DNA from: an uncultured Anaerolineae bacterium
Lineage (GTDB): Bacteria > Chloroflexota > Anaerolineae > Promineifilales > Promineifilaceae
Direction: 5' to 3'
NCBI GenBank assembly: GCA_937949915.1
Contig: CALECP010000053.1
Location: 1-41,813, forward strand
DNA: 41,813 bases
The position numbers and the translations under genes were made by a program. Below, piece by piece: positions 16,239 to 26,546 of the stretch. Numbering within the stretch: the first letter of the stretch is position 1; each line of letters starts with the position of its first letter. The notes below the pieces were generated by a model. The model was not told the origin of the DNA, made no database searches, and was given only the letters and a program-made list of their open reading frames with translations.

Positions 16239-18872
16239 ATGAACGACCAAAAAATGAACCGTCGCACTGCGGACAATCCCTTGCTGCGACACACTTTTCG
16301 CTGGATGCTGCTATGCGCTATGCTGGCGATGATCGCTTTGGCTGGCAGCAATATCCTGGCGGCCGCCCCGACTGTCGATCTGCCAATTGGCGCAGACAGC
16401 TACAAAATCGCTGTTGATACAGACGGTGTCTACAGCCTAACATACGCTGATTTGCAAGCGGCCGGTATGGCAGTTGACACAGTTAACCCGACCACCTTCC
16501 AAATGATGCACCAGGGAAGCGATGTCGCCTATGTCCTCACAGGCGATGGCGATGACGTATTCGAGCCAGGTGAATCTGTTCTCTTTTACGGCTGGGGCTT
16601 AGACGGCAGCGATGACGAGCGCCAAGCTGCGGCCGACAATGGCTGGTCGTTTACGGCCAACAACCATGACCGCATGTATGTTGATCAAAACTTCTTCTGG
16701 ATTTGGGCTGACGGCACACCGACAGCACCTACATCAAAATTGAATCTGGCAGGCAACACAAATGTCGTCAACACATTCCGCGACATAGTTGTACATGATG
16801 AAGATGATCGTTTCTCATACACCAACTCAGATGACTGGGATGAGTATGAAATCGAATCAACCTCATGGTTCAAGACGTTAATGGCTTCCAATTACGCGCC
16901 TCTGGGTGATCCTTTCCGCACCTTCCCAATAGAGATTATCGATCCAGACCCAAGTGGTGATGACGGTACTATCAACGTGGAGCTTTATGGTGTCTGTAAA
17001 GCGAGTGAAATGGGTGAACATGCTTTCCAAGTTGATTTTGCAGGGTCTAGCATTATTAGCACATGGGAAGGTCGCTTCGGTAAGCTGGTTCAAAACAGCT
17101 TCAGTGCAGCCAGCTTGGTTGACGGCATGAACGACCTCTACCTCGAAACGATTACGCCTGTAGGCAATGCGAAACCAGGTACCAGCATTTGTGCCAGTGG
17201 TACGCTCAACAGTGATCTCGTTTTCTACAATCGCGCCATCATCGAATATGATCGCCAAATGAACGCAGTCAACAATGAATTGATTTTTGACTATGATGAT
17301 TCAGGTACATTCGACTTTGTTGTGAGTGAGTTCACAGAAGGCGATCCGGCAAAAGCGATTGTTTGGAACATCACCAATCGTCTCGTTCCAGCCAATATCC
17401 CGATGTCTGCCAATGAGATCAGCAGCAACGGCGGCACTTTCTCATGGACAATCGGCGACGAGAACGTCCCCGGTGGTCAATATATCGCTACGACGACCGA
17501 TAATCTTTTGTCGGCCGCGTCAATCGAGCAATACACCGTCAACAATGTCGAGCCAACCGGTGGCGCAGAGTGGGTGGCTATTTCACACGGCAACTTCATC
17601 ACCGAGGCATTGCGTTTAGAAACGCATCGTCAAAGTGCAGGCCGGACAACACATGTCGTTGATGTTGAAGATGTGATCAATCAATACGGCTACGGTTACC
17701 ATGTACCAAAAGCGATTGAAAACTATGTCGATAATGCGTACACCACATGGACAGACGCGCTTAAATACTTGCTTTTGTTTGGCGATGCAACGATAGACCC
17801 ACTCCAAAGAGAGTGCCTAGAATCATGTAATGGTGGCGGCTGGGGAACACACATGGAGACATATGTGGTTACAGATTTGCTGTACGAAGACCGCTTCTCT
17901 GGGCTTGTGCCAACCGACCACACCTTTGCAGACATCACGGGCGATGTTTCACCTGAAATCGCTGTCGGCCGTTTCGCTGTCAGCACATTGCAAGAAGCAA
18001 ATAACGTGGTTGATAAAACAATTCTGTATGAACAAAATATCATCGACGAAGCTGAGTATCTTCAAAACCTGGCGTTTTTGGCAGACCGTGCCGATGGTGG
18101 TGGTGATTTCTGTCAAACGACGAAAGATGTTTCTGAAAACCCATACTATGTGGGCGAATTTACAGGTGAAATATCAACGTTCTGTTTAGATCAAGATTAC
18201 ACCGATCAGGGTGTTGCATTTGATGATGCACTTGTAGACATCAATGCAGATGTATTTAATTCGATCAACAATGATGGCGCTGCCATTCTCAACTATCGCG
18301 GTCATGGCGCGGCCGAGAATTGGGGACTTTCTCATATCATCGTTGATTGGGCGAGCCACTCTGACTCATGGGACAATGCAGGGCAGCCTGTTGTCATCAT
18401 CAGCGCAGACTGTCTTGAAGGTAACTTTGCGAACACAGCAGATCGTTTGCAAGGGTTGGCTGAGAAGTTTATCGAGCTAGAGGATGTCGGCACGGCCGCG
18501 CATTGGTCGTCTACTGGCTTGGGCTTCGACCGTGAGCATACCGCTCTGCACCAGGGCTTCTACGAAGGTCTGTACACCGAGAACGGTGGCACATTGACAA
18601 CAATCGGCGACGGTATCGTTTACGCCAAGACACGCTATGTCGATGGTACATTGGGGAACGAGGCTGAAATTTGGGCATTTACACTACAAGGCGATCCCGC
18701 TTTGATGATGCCAAATACAGTTGTTGCACCAGAACCAACCTCTGTATCTGTCAGCCAACAGCAATCAGATATGCCATTCGCATGGCAATGGGCGGCCGTC
18801 CTGCCAGTGGTTGTTGTTCTCACAGTGGGTACGGTGAATGCCCGTCGTCGTCAAGAAGAAGTATTGCTGTAA
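16239..18872 (+). CDS. C25 (gingipain-like, clan CD) cysteine peptidase, secreted, C-terminal TM anchor
   Basis: Signal-like N-terminus; NYRGHGAAENWG (catalytic His) and VVIISADCLEGNF (catalytic Cys); C-terminal WAAVLPVVVVLTVGTVNARRRQEE. Confidence 0.85.
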   Translation: MNDQKMNRRTADNPLLRHTFRWMLLCAMLAMIALAGSNILAAAPTVDLPIGADSYKIAVDTDGVYSLTYADLQAAGMAVDTVNPTTFQMMHQGSDVAYVLTGDGDDVFEPGESVLFYGWGLDGSDDERQAAADNGWSFTANNHDRMYVDQNFFWIWADGTPTAPTSKLNLAGNTNVVNTFRDIVVHDEDDRFSYTNSDDWDEYEIESTSWFKTLMASNYAPLGDPFRTFPIEIIDPDPSGDDGTINVELYGVCKASEMGEHAFQVDFAGSSIISTWEGRFGKLVQNSFSAASLVDGMNDLYLETITPVGNAKPGTSICASGTLNSDLVFYNRAIIEYDRQMNAVNNELIFDYDDSGTFDFVVSEFTEGDPAKAIVWNITNRLVPANIPMSANEISSNGGTFSWTIGDENVPGGQYIATTTDNLLSAASIEQYTVNNVEPTGGAEWVAISHGNFITEALRLETHRQSAGRTTHVVDVEDVINQYGYGYHVPKAIENYVDNAYTTWTDALKYLLLFGDATIDPLQRECLESCNGGGWGTHMETYVVTDLLYEDRFSGLVPTDHTFADITGDVSPEIAVGRFAVSTLQEANNVVDKTILYEQNIIDEAEYLQNLAFLADRADGGGDFCQTTKDVSENPYYVGEFTGEISTFCLDQDYTDQGVAFDDALVDINADVFNSINNDGAAILNYRGHGAAENWGLSHIIVDWASHSDSWDNAGQPVVIISADCLEGNFANTADRLQGLAEKFIELEDVGTAAHWSSTGLGFDREHTALHQGFYEGLYTENGGTLTTIGDGIVYAKTRYVDGTLGNEAEIWAFTLQGDPALMMPNTVVAPEPTSVSVSQQQSDMPFAWQWAAVLPVVVVLTVGTVNARRRQEEVLL

Positions 18873-18895
18873 AACGCATAAACACAGTGTAAGGG

Positions 18896-18952
18896 CGATT
18901 ATTCTATAGGGAAGCGGTTAACAGTTTCCCTAGGTTCAAAAAGAGATAATCG
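18896..18952. other. Two-stem structured intergenic element
   Basis: Outer arms CGATTAT (18896-18902) and ATAATCG (18946-18952); inner arms TAGGGAA (18907-18913) and TTCCCTA (18926-18932). Confidence 0.5.
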
Positions 18953-18958
18953 TCTAAC

Positions 18959-19002
18959 AACAAAAAACCCTCCTTTGCACAAACAAAGGAGGGTTTTTTG
19001 TT
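18959..19002. terminator. Strong bidirectional Rho-independent terminator
   Basis: CAAAAAACCCTCCTTTG-CACAAA-CAAAGGAGGGTTTTTTG, perfect 17-bp stem extended by 2 A/T pairs; lies between convergent genes. Confidence 0.95.
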
Positions 19003-19021
19003 ATCTATTTACCACCGGGTA

Positions 19022-19043
19022 GAGACGTAAGATTTTACGTCTC
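19022..19043. repeat. GTAGAGACG-type short palindrome
   Basis: GAGACGTAA-GATT-TTACGTCTC, preceded by GTA. Confidence 0.8.
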
Positions 19044-19078
19044 CATTGTTATTACGAAGGCACAAAAAGACAATAAGA

Positions 19079-19102
19079 AGACGCAAGATTTTGTGTCTCT
19101 AC
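19079..19102. repeat. GTAGAGACG-type short palindrome, second copy
   Basis: AGACGCAA-GATT-TTGTGTCT-CTAC; 36 nt after the previous copy. Confidence 0.75.
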
Positions 19103-19111
19103 GAGCATCGG

Positions 19112-20206
19112 TCAACGGTTTTCGGAGCGGATGCGTGTGGCTTTGATCGAGTAGGGTGTTTCGGGTGCGGCCGTGCGTTTTGCCAGCCCCGTCGCCACAA
19201 AGAGTTGGGGCGCAAAATAGGCAATCCACAAGCCGAGCAACATGTAATGCACAAACCGAAGCGTGAGCGTGATCCCGCGTATATCAGGTGGGGCAATCGC
19301 TTCAAATACAACCTCTAGCCCTAACCAAATTGCGAGCGCGAAAATCAACCCGATCAGCCAACGTATAATGCGGCCGGAAATGCCGCCTTGCACATCGAAC
19401 CAAACACGGTTCATCTCAAATAAAAAGCCAACACCGACACCAAACAGCGCGGCTAAACTACGCACCACGCTATCTTGCCCCGTGTTCTCAGCGTCGGTTA
19501 AAAACGACCACACCACTGCATCGGTGTAATCCGCTTTGCCCAGCCGTTGCATAACGACGACGTAGACAAGGAATAATCCCAACGGAAAGAGCGCAGCGAT
19601 AAATAACCGTTGCCCAAAAATGCGTTCGCGCAACCGAGCGGCATAGGTCTGCTCCCATGCCCAATAGCCAGCGACAATCACGCTGCCCAAAATTGCACCT
19701 GCTAATATGTCTTGCACAAAATGGACACCGAGGTAGATGCGGCTCATACCCATGAGTAATGCGTATAAAATGGCGAAAAACCATGCTATCGGCCGTCGAG
19801 ACAGCCCCGCCAGAAAAAAGACGAGCGTGACCGCGATCTGTGTATGTCCGCTAGGCAAACCATACGATAGCTCTTCTGCCAGTCCAACCGATGAGTCGAG
19901 CCAAAACGGCCGGGGCAGGCGCAAAAATGCTTTGCCCAGCGTATTAATGGCGGCCGAAAACAACAGGAGATAGGCCAACGTACGGCCGTTCTGCTTATGA
20001 ATGCACCAATAGATCAATGTCACGATCACTATATAAAATTCAAACCCACCCAGTAAACTGATGAATGCCATCGGCTCATCTAATTGTGGGTACGTTGCTT
20101 GCAACCATCTAATGAAGTTAAGACCGCTTTCGTAGTATTGTTCCAAATCAATATCGCCTTGTGTTATTTCACTCGCTGTATCATTCGTTGCATCGCTTGA
20201 GATCAC
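19112..20206 (-). CDS. PAP2 superfamily phosphatase, integral membrane
   Basis: KAFLRLPRPFW ... SYGLPSGHTQIAVT ... RIYLGVHFVQDILAGA: PAP2 signature motifs in order. Confidence 0.88.
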   Translation of the reverse strand: MISSDATNDTASEITQGDIDLEQYYESGLNFIRWLQATYPQLDEPMAFISLLGGFEFYIVIVTLIYWCIHKQNGRTLAYLLLFSAAINTLGKAFLRLPRPFWLDSSVGLAEELSYGLPSGHTQIAVTLVFFLAGLSRRPIAWFFAILYALLMGMSRIYLGVHFVQDILAGAILGSVIVAGYWAWEQTYAARLRERIFGQRLFIAALFPLGLFLVYVVVMQRLGKADYTDAVVWSFLTDAENTGQDSVVRSLAALFGVGVGFLFEMNRVWFDVQGGISGRIIRWLIGLIFALAIWLGLEVVFEAIAPPDIRGITLTLRFVHYMLLGLWIAYFAPQLFVATGLAKRTAAPETPYSIKATRIRSENR

Positions 20207-20379
20207 AACTGTACGCTGTCATTGTACCCTTGCCGATTGCATTGACAATTAAAAAGGATGTTTTCTTTTGTTAAAATTTGTCGAGGCGAGACGGAACGGG
20301 CAAAATCAGTGTCATATAATAGTGATCCTGCTCGTTGTCATTTGTAATCAAATGCGACGCGCACATTTCCAGTTTGTCT

Positions 20380-22518
20380 ATGACACAACATCAACCAACC
20401 CAACCTCTTTTTTTGAATGGCTGGTGGCGGGAGCTAATCGGCGCATTTTTGATCTTGTTTGCGCTCATGTGCTTGCTAGCGGCCGCCGGACTGACAGCCT
20501 CTGCCCCGCTCAATCGCATTGTACAAGCAACAGGCGCATGGGTCGGCCGGGGTAATTTTGCCTACTTTGCGCTTTTGGGGGCAACCGGTATCTGGCTTCT
20601 GTTACACCGTGTCACCGGCCGTCAACCTGTGCCGCGCTTTCTCGGTGCGTTCGCCATTCTCGTTTTGTTGGCATTGCCGATCCTCAATTTATTTTCGACC
20701 AACGTCACTTATTTCGATGCAACGGCCGGAAAAGCAGGCGGGTTGGTCGGATGGGTGCTGGCTGGGCTGCTCACCGTGTGGTGGGGATGGTTGCTCGTGG
20801 TGGGACTGTATTTGATCGCAGGTATGTTGATGTGGTCATTGCTGGTCGGCCGCAATGCACAACAGGTGGTGCGCTGGCTGATCAACGTCGCTGGTACTTT
20901 ACGTCGTTGGGGCGAACAGGTGATGATTGAGCAGCCCAGCGATAAACGAGAGCATACACCCCAAATCGATACATGGTCGGCTGTGGATGGCACGGCCGCA
21001 CAAGCACGAGAAGCGGCCGTGCTACGGCCGAAAACAATCTCACACAAGTTACCTCCTTTGCGGCTGCTGGACATAAACAACACGAAAGATGACAGCCATG
21101 CGGCCGATGTCGGCCGTAGCAAAGCGATCATCGAGCAAACGCTCGTCGATTTCGGCTTGGTAGGCGAAGTGACCGATGTACGGGCAGGCCCGACGATCAC
21201 ACAATTTGGCGTGACACCGGGCTACATAGAAAGAAGCGACGGGACACACAAAAAAGTGCGGATCGCGCAAATCGCCACGCTACGACCCGATTTTGCGCTG
21301 GCGTTAGCTGTCCCTCGTTTACGCATCGAAGCTCCCGTACCAGGGCGCGGCATTGTGGGCATCGAATTACCGAACAAAACAAAATCGTTGGTACGCCTAC
21401 GCGAAGTGATCGAGTCGGCCGCCTTCAAAAAAGTGGACAAACGCTTGACCGTTGCGCTGGGACAAGATGTTTCGGGCGCGGCCGTGGCAATTGACCTCGC
21501 CAAAATGCCTCACCTGCTGATCGCTGGCACAACAGGGTCGGGCAAATCGGTGTGCATGAAAGCGTTGATCACCGCACTGGTAGCCAACAACACACCGGAA
21601 CAGTTGCGCCTTGTGATGATCGATCCCAAGCGCGTCGAAATGATTCGGTTTAACGGGCTGCCTCATCTGTATGGCGCGGCCGAAGTAGAAGGCGAACGCA
21701 TCATCGGTGTGTTGCGCTGGCTGGTAGCCGAAATGGATCGACGGTACGCTATTTTTGCCCAGGTCAATGCGCGGCAATTGACCAGCTACAACACCAAAAT
21801 GCGTACTGAAGGCAGCCCGATCATTCCGCACTTGGTCGTCTTTATCGACGAGTTAGCCGATCTAATGGCGCAATTTTCGGCCGAAACGGAGCGAACGCTG
21901 TGTCGATTGGCGCAAATGGCACGAGCGACCGGTATTCATTTGGTCGTGGCTACACAACGGCCGTCCACCGACGTGATCACCGGTCTGATCAAAGCGAACT
22001 TTCCCGCCCGGATCGCCTTTTCTGTCACCTCTAGCATCGACTCGCGGGTGGTGCTAGACACGACGGGTGCAGAGCAGCTTTTGGGCAATGGCGATATGCT
22101 TTTCTTGGGGTCAGATGCCAGTATGCCGCGCCGGGTGCAGGGCTGTTTTGTCAGCGATGAGGAGATCGACCGCATTGTGTCGTGGTGGGAAGAAGATCGG
22201 CGCGACGATGAACAGTTTCCCCCACCCTGGAATGATCTGCTGGCAAAAATGAAGGTGATCGAGGAGACCGATGATGAGCTAGAACGCGCCATTGCTCTGT
22301 GCCAAAAATATGACAATATCAGCACGTCATTGATTCAACGGCGGTTGCGTGTCGGCTTCCCGCGTGCGGCGCGTATTATGGAAAACCTGTATGAAATGGG
22401 ATTGGTGGAAGACCCGAAGCGGGGTGGCAAAACGCGCAAAACACATGTGTCGGAGAGCGATGGGGATGTTTTCGGCCGCATAGCGGATGAACACGGCCGT
22501 GACGACACATCATCGTAA
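20380..22518 (+). CDS. ftsK: DNA translocase FtsK/SpoIIIE
   Basis: N-terminal TM domain; GTTGSGKSVCMKALITAL Walker A; HLVVFIDELADLM Walker B; C-terminal gamma-like winged helix (CQKYDNISTSLIQRRLRVGFPRAARIMENL). Confidence 0.95.
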   Translation: MTQHQPTQPLFLNGWWRELIGAFLILFALMCLLAAAGLTASAPLNRIVQATGAWVGRGNFAYFALLGATGIWLLLHRVTGRQPVPRFLGAFAILVLLALPILNLFSTNVTYFDATAGKAGGLVGWVLAGLLTVWWGWLLVVGLYLIAGMLMWSLLVGRNAQQVVRWLINVAGTLRRWGEQVMIEQPSDKREHTPQIDTWSAVDGTAAQAREAAVLRPKTISHKLPPLRLLDINNTKDDSHAADVGRSKAIIEQTLVDFGLVGEVTDVRAGPTITQFGVTPGYIERSDGTHKKVRIAQIATLRPDFALALAVPRLRIEAPVPGRGIVGIELPNKTKSLVRLREVIESAAFKKVDKRLTVALGQDVSGAAVAIDLAKMPHLLIAGTTGSGKSVCMKALITALVANNTPEQLRLVMIDPKRVEMIRFNGLPHLYGAAEVEGERIIGVLRWLVAEMDRRYAIFAQVNARQLTSYNTKMRTEGSPIIPHLVVFIDELADLMAQFSAETERTLCRLAQMARATGIHLVVATQRPSTDVITGLIKANFPARIAFSVTSSIDSRVVLDTTGAEQLLGNGDMLFLGSDASMPRRVQGCFVSDEEIDRIVSWWEEDRRDDEQFPPPWNDLLAKMKVIEETDDELERAIALCQKYDNISTSLIQRRLRVGFPRAARIMENLYEMGLVEDPKRGGKTRKTHVSESDGDVFGRIADEHGRDDTSS

Positions 22519-22522
22519 AATG

Positions 22523-22547
22523 TAGAGACGCAACATTTTGCGTCCCT
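22523..22547. repeat. GTAGAGACG-type short palindrome, third copy
   Basis: TGTAGAGACGCAA-CATT-TTGCGTCCCTC, immediately after the ftsK stop. Confidence 0.8.
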
Positions 22548-22557
22548 CTCTTGTGTC

Positions 22558-23259
22558 TCAGTACAACAAATTTCTCATCTGGGCAAGGTCGAGAATGGTG
22601 ATCGCATTGCTTTTTCGTTCGATCAAGCCAAGATCGCGGAAGGAGCGAAACGTGCGGTTGACGCTCTCGCGGGATGCGCCTACCATGCTGGCGACATGGG
22701 CATCGCGCAGCACCATATCGATCCGAATTTGATTGTCAGATTCGGCCGTGCCATGCTTGTCTGCTAGGTCTAGCAACGTCCGTGCGACGCGCTGCATCAC
22801 ATCAAGGGAGACAAGACTTTCGACATGGCGCGTTGTACTACGCACCCGGCGACTAAGCAATGTCATCGTGTTGCGAGCGATTTGCGGAAAGCGTTCCATC
22901 AACTCATGAAAGGCAGAGCGGTGCAATGTGTGGCAAACTGTTTTCGATATGGCAACCGCATTGGCAGAACGGGGGTCTTCATCGATCAGTGCTAACTCGC
23001 CAAAAATTTGACCACGACTGAGCATAACGACAGATGTTTCACTGCCATCAAGCGTATTGACATAAATCCGTACTTGTCCTTCCTCGATTAAATACATCAT
23101 CAAACCGGGATCACTTTCGTAGAAAATATGCTGTTTCGCTTTATAACGGCGTGCCTTAAATGCTTGGGCAATCTCTTCTAGTTGTTCTATATCCAGCCCC
23201 TCAAACATGGGGACATCATTCAAAAAAGTAACGAGTGCAGTCGAGGTTGTTTTTGCCAT
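22558..23259 (-). CDS. Crp/Fnr family transcriptional regulator
   Basis: cNMP-binding domain (YLIEEGQVRIYVNTLDGSETSVVMLSRGQIFGELALIDEDPRSANAVA) and Crp-type HTH (HVASMVGASRESVNRTFRSFRDLGLIE). Confidence 0.92.
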   Translation of the reverse strand: MAKTTSTALVTFLNDVPMFEGLDIEQLEEIAQAFKARRYKAKQHIFYESDPGLMMYLIEEGQVRIYVNTLDGSETSVVMLSRGQIFGELALIDEDPRSANAVAISKTVCHTLHRSAFHELMERFPQIARNTMTLLSRRVRSTTRHVESLVSLDVMQRVARTLLDLADKHGTAESDNQIRIDMVLRDAHVASMVGASRESVNRTFRSFRDLGLIERKSNAITILDLAQMRNLLY

Positions 23260-23963
23260 CAAAAAATTGTAACCCTTAGCATTGAACCGATGAGAAAAGC
23301 GAGAGACATGCTGCTGAGCGATTCAATAATCAAGCCATCTGCGCGACGGATAACAGCGTTTGATCTTGTTGTCATAGCAGTGCGTGGTAAGAAGGCGAAT
23401 GGTATGAGCATATACTGTCCAAATAAAATAAATGTTACAAGCAGCAGTCGTTCGATGATACAAGTATATTTGATCTTGCTTGCATAGCAAAAATCAGGTG
23501 CCTGCCCTAACACAAGACCACTTATAAGAAACTCGATAGCGACCCAAGCAGGCATACTGACCAATACATACCCAAGGATAACCGTCCAGAAGCCTCCTGT
23601 TTGCACTTGTTCGATAAGGCAACTGATATGAATACATTCACCAGACAAATAAATCGCTCCCATAATCACGAGCATATGAAGGGCTTGGTCAGATACGAAA
23701 ACGGTTAATGGATTGATAGAAGCCAGCAATTTTTTAGACTGTAATTTGAACTGTAACAAATCTATAATTGTGTGGAAGACACCGATGAGAAACGCCCATA
23801 TCAAATAGTCGGGATGAAAAATAACGAACCCCATTGTGACAATGGTGACAATGACACCATGTGCGAGAACACCATAAACACTACGCGCTTTCCAGTTTGC
23901 AAAAGAATTCGGCTGTAGCACGTAGTCTGCAACAAAGTGTGCCAAGAGCATGTTGATAAACAT
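23259..23963 (-). CDS. DUF3307 family membrane protein
   Basis: LLAHFVADYVLQPNSFANWKARSVYGVLAHG...HTIIDLLQFKL typical of DUF3307. Confidence 0.75.
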   Translation of the reverse strand: MFINMLLAHFVADYVLQPNSFANWKARSVYGVLAHGVIVTIVTMGFVIFHPDYLIWAFLIGVFHTIIDLLQFKLQSKKLLASINPLTVFVSDQALHMLVIMGAIYLSGECIHISCLIEQVQTGGFWTVILGYVLVSMPAWVAIEFLISGLVLGQAPDFCYASKIKYTCIIERLLLVTFILFGQYMLIPFAFLPRTAMTTRSNAVIRRADGLIIESLSSMSLAFLIGSMLRVTIF

Positions 23964-24157
23964 CAGGTTGACCTTTTTAATCGGTGTTTTTTAGGGTTGA
24001 TATTGTTTTTGGTATGCTGTCACGCTTGTACCAAACTTGTACGTTTATTGTACGTTACACATACGTTGTCGCTGTGAGTTGTGTCACAAAGAAACCCATA
24101 ACTTAGTCACAGTTTTAGCCCTAATGGGGGAAGGAGATTACAATCCGGCCGTCATTT

Positions 24158-26416
24158 ATGAGTATTGAAACAAAACAATTGCGTGGTTCTGTAGAACGGA
24201 TCACATTTTATAATGCCGATAATGGGTATTCGGTGGTGCGGATCAAGCCGGATTCGCGCAGGATGCTGCCGTATGCTCATGGCAAGTTTGGCGATCAGTT
24301 GGCGACGGTGGTGGGCAATTTGCCGGAGCTACAGCCGGGGGAGTTTGTGACGCTGGATGGGCAGTGGGTCAATAACAAGCGGCATGGCTGGCAATTTACG
24401 GCCGAGCGTTGCCAGCAAGAGCGTCCTGCGACAACGGAAGGGATCAAGCGGTATTTGGGCAGCGGCATGGTGCGCGGCATCGGGCCGAAGATGGCTGAAC
24501 GGATCGTGACGATGTTTGGCGAAGCGACGCTCGATGTGATCGACGCGCAGCCGGACGAACTGAATAGTGTGATCGGGATCGGGCCGAAGCGCGTGGGGCA
24601 AATTAAGAAAGCATGGCATGAACAACGGGCTATTCGTGAGGTGATGATCTTTTTACAGTCGCATAATGTCTCGACGACGCTGGCGGTCAAAATCTATAAG
24701 CAATATGGCGATGATGCGGTGCAGGTGGTGACGGAAACGCCGTATAAATTGGTGGCAGATGTGCGCGGAATTGGGTTCAAGACGGCCGACAAGATAGCCC
24801 GCGATCTGGGGCTGGCACACGATGACCCGCAACGGATCGAGGCGGGGGTGGCATATACATTAAACAAGATGGCGCAGGAGGGGCATGTGTATGTGCCGCA
24901 GGAGGAGCTTGAGCCAGCTTCGGCCGAGATTCTCACCGTGCCAGAGCAAGCAGTGGCTGATGTGATCGATGGGCTAGAGACGAGCGATTTGATCAAGCGG
25001 GAGACGATCACGTATGGCAGCCCGGACGGCACAGAAAGCCAGCCTCGACTGACGGCCGTGCGTGAGGAACGCGCTGTTTATCTGACCCCTTTTTACTACT
25101 CTGAGATCGGTGTGACAAATCGGGTCAAGAATCTGGTCGATTATCGGACAAGTCGCGTGAAGGCAAGCATTAATAAAAGCGGGATGACGGCGCAATTTTC
25201 TGAGATCGAGCGGCGGTCGGGCATAAAGCTGGCGCAGGAGCAACGGGCGGCCGTCTTCACAGCCATCGACAACAAAGTGACGATATTGACGGGCGGCCCC
25301 GGCACTGGCAAGACGACCACCTTGCGGACGCTGCTCGATTTGCTCGATAGATTGGGCAAAAACTACGTGCTGGCAAGCCCGACCGGCCGCGCCGCGAAAC
25401 GGCTGATGGAAGCGACTGATCGGCAAGCGAAAACGGTGCATCGGCTGCTCGAATTTCAGCCCGGATCAGGCTTTCAGAAGAACGAACACAACCCGATTGA
25501 CGCAGATATGGTGATCGTGGATGAAGCGTCGATGCTCGATTTGATGCTGGCAAATAATCTGTTTAAGGCGATTGGGCCTGATAGCCATGTGCTGCTGGTG
25601 GGGGATGTCGATCAGTTGCCGTCGGTGGGCGCGGGAGATGTATTGCGCGATTTGATCGCATCGGAAGTGCCTGCACTGGTGCGGCTGGCGGTGGTGTTTC
25701 GGCAAGCGGCGACTTCGTTGATCATCCAGAATGCACATCGCATCAATGAGGGAAAAATGCCGATCACGCGGGAGGATGCGGCCGACTTTTTTATCTTTGT
25801 CAAAGATGAGCCGGCGGCCGCGTCGCAACTGTTGGTCGATGTGGTGAAGCAGCGCATCCCGCTCAAATTTGGGTTTGATGCAGTCGATGATATTCAGGTG
25901 CTGTGTCCGATGTACAACGGGCAAATGGGCGTGACGAACCTTAATTTGAAGCTACAGGCAGCCTTGAACCCACCAGGACGGGGCAAGCTGGAGAAACGGG
26001 TGGGCGGCCGCACGTACCGGGTGGGCGACAAGGTGATGCAGGTCGTCAACAATTACGATAAGCGCGTGTTTAATGGAGACATCGGCCGGATCGTTGCGCT
26101 CGATGCCGTTAACCAAAATGTGACGGTGACAGTTGACGGTATGCCAGTAGTCTATGATTTTTTGGAGCTAGATGAGTTGATTCATGCGTATGCGATAAGC
26201 GTGCATAAAAGTCAGGGGAGCGAGTACCCTGTGGTGGTCATTCCGATGACGACGCAGCATTACATGATGTTGCAGCGCAATTTGCTGTATACGGCCGTGA
26301 CTCGTGCCAAAAAGCTGGTCATCCTCGTGGGGACACGCAAAGCGATCAATATCGCCGTCCGCAACAACAAGACGAGTAATCGACATACAGCACTCGATTG
26401 GCGGCTGAATAAGTGA
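24158..26416 (+). CDS. recD2: RecD-like ATP-dependent DNA helicase (RecD2)
   Basis: LRGSVERITFYNADNGYSVVRIK N-terminus, HhH region, GGPGTGKTTTLRTLLDLL, VDEASMLD, HKSQGSEYPVVVIPM, LLYTAVTRAKKLVILVG. Confidence 0.93.
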   Translation: MSIETKQLRGSVERITFYNADNGYSVVRIKPDSRRMLPYAHGKFGDQLATVVGNLPELQPGEFVTLDGQWVNNKRHGWQFTAERCQQERPATTEGIKRYLGSGMVRGIGPKMAERIVTMFGEATLDVIDAQPDELNSVIGIGPKRVGQIKKAWHEQRAIREVMIFLQSHNVSTTLAVKIYKQYGDDAVQVVTETPYKLVADVRGIGFKTADKIARDLGLAHDDPQRIEAGVAYTLNKMAQEGHVYVPQEELEPASAEILTVPEQAVADVIDGLETSDLIKRETITYGSPDGTESQPRLTAVREERAVYLTPFYYSEIGVTNRVKNLVDYRTSRVKASINKSGMTAQFSEIERRSGIKLAQEQRAAVFTAIDNKVTILTGGPGTGKTTTLRTLLDLLDRLGKNYVLASPTGRAAKRLMEATDRQAKTVHRLLEFQPGSGFQKNEHNPIDADMVIVDEASMLDLMLANNLFKAIGPDSHVLLVGDVDQLPSVGAGDVLRDLIASEVPALVRLAVVFRQAATSLIIQNAHRINEGKMPITREDAADFFIFVKDEPAAASQLLVDVVKQRIPLKFGFDAVDDIQVLCPMYNGQMGVTNLNLKLQAALNPPGRGKLEKRVGGRTYRVGDKVMQVVNNYDKRVFNGDIGRIVALDAVNQNVTVTVDGMPVVYDFLELDELIHAYAISVHKSQGSEYPVVVIPMTTQHYMMLQRNLLYTAVTRAKKLVILVGTRKAINIAVRNNKTSNRHTALDWRLNK

Positions 26417-26546
26417 AATAGAGAACGGTATTTCAGTTAGTTAGTATATTGTTCAATTTGTAACATGATGTTAGTTTATACATCCTTTATGCTTTCTATC
26501 TAGAACCAAACAACCTTACCCTGATAAATGCGGGAGCGATATTCTA

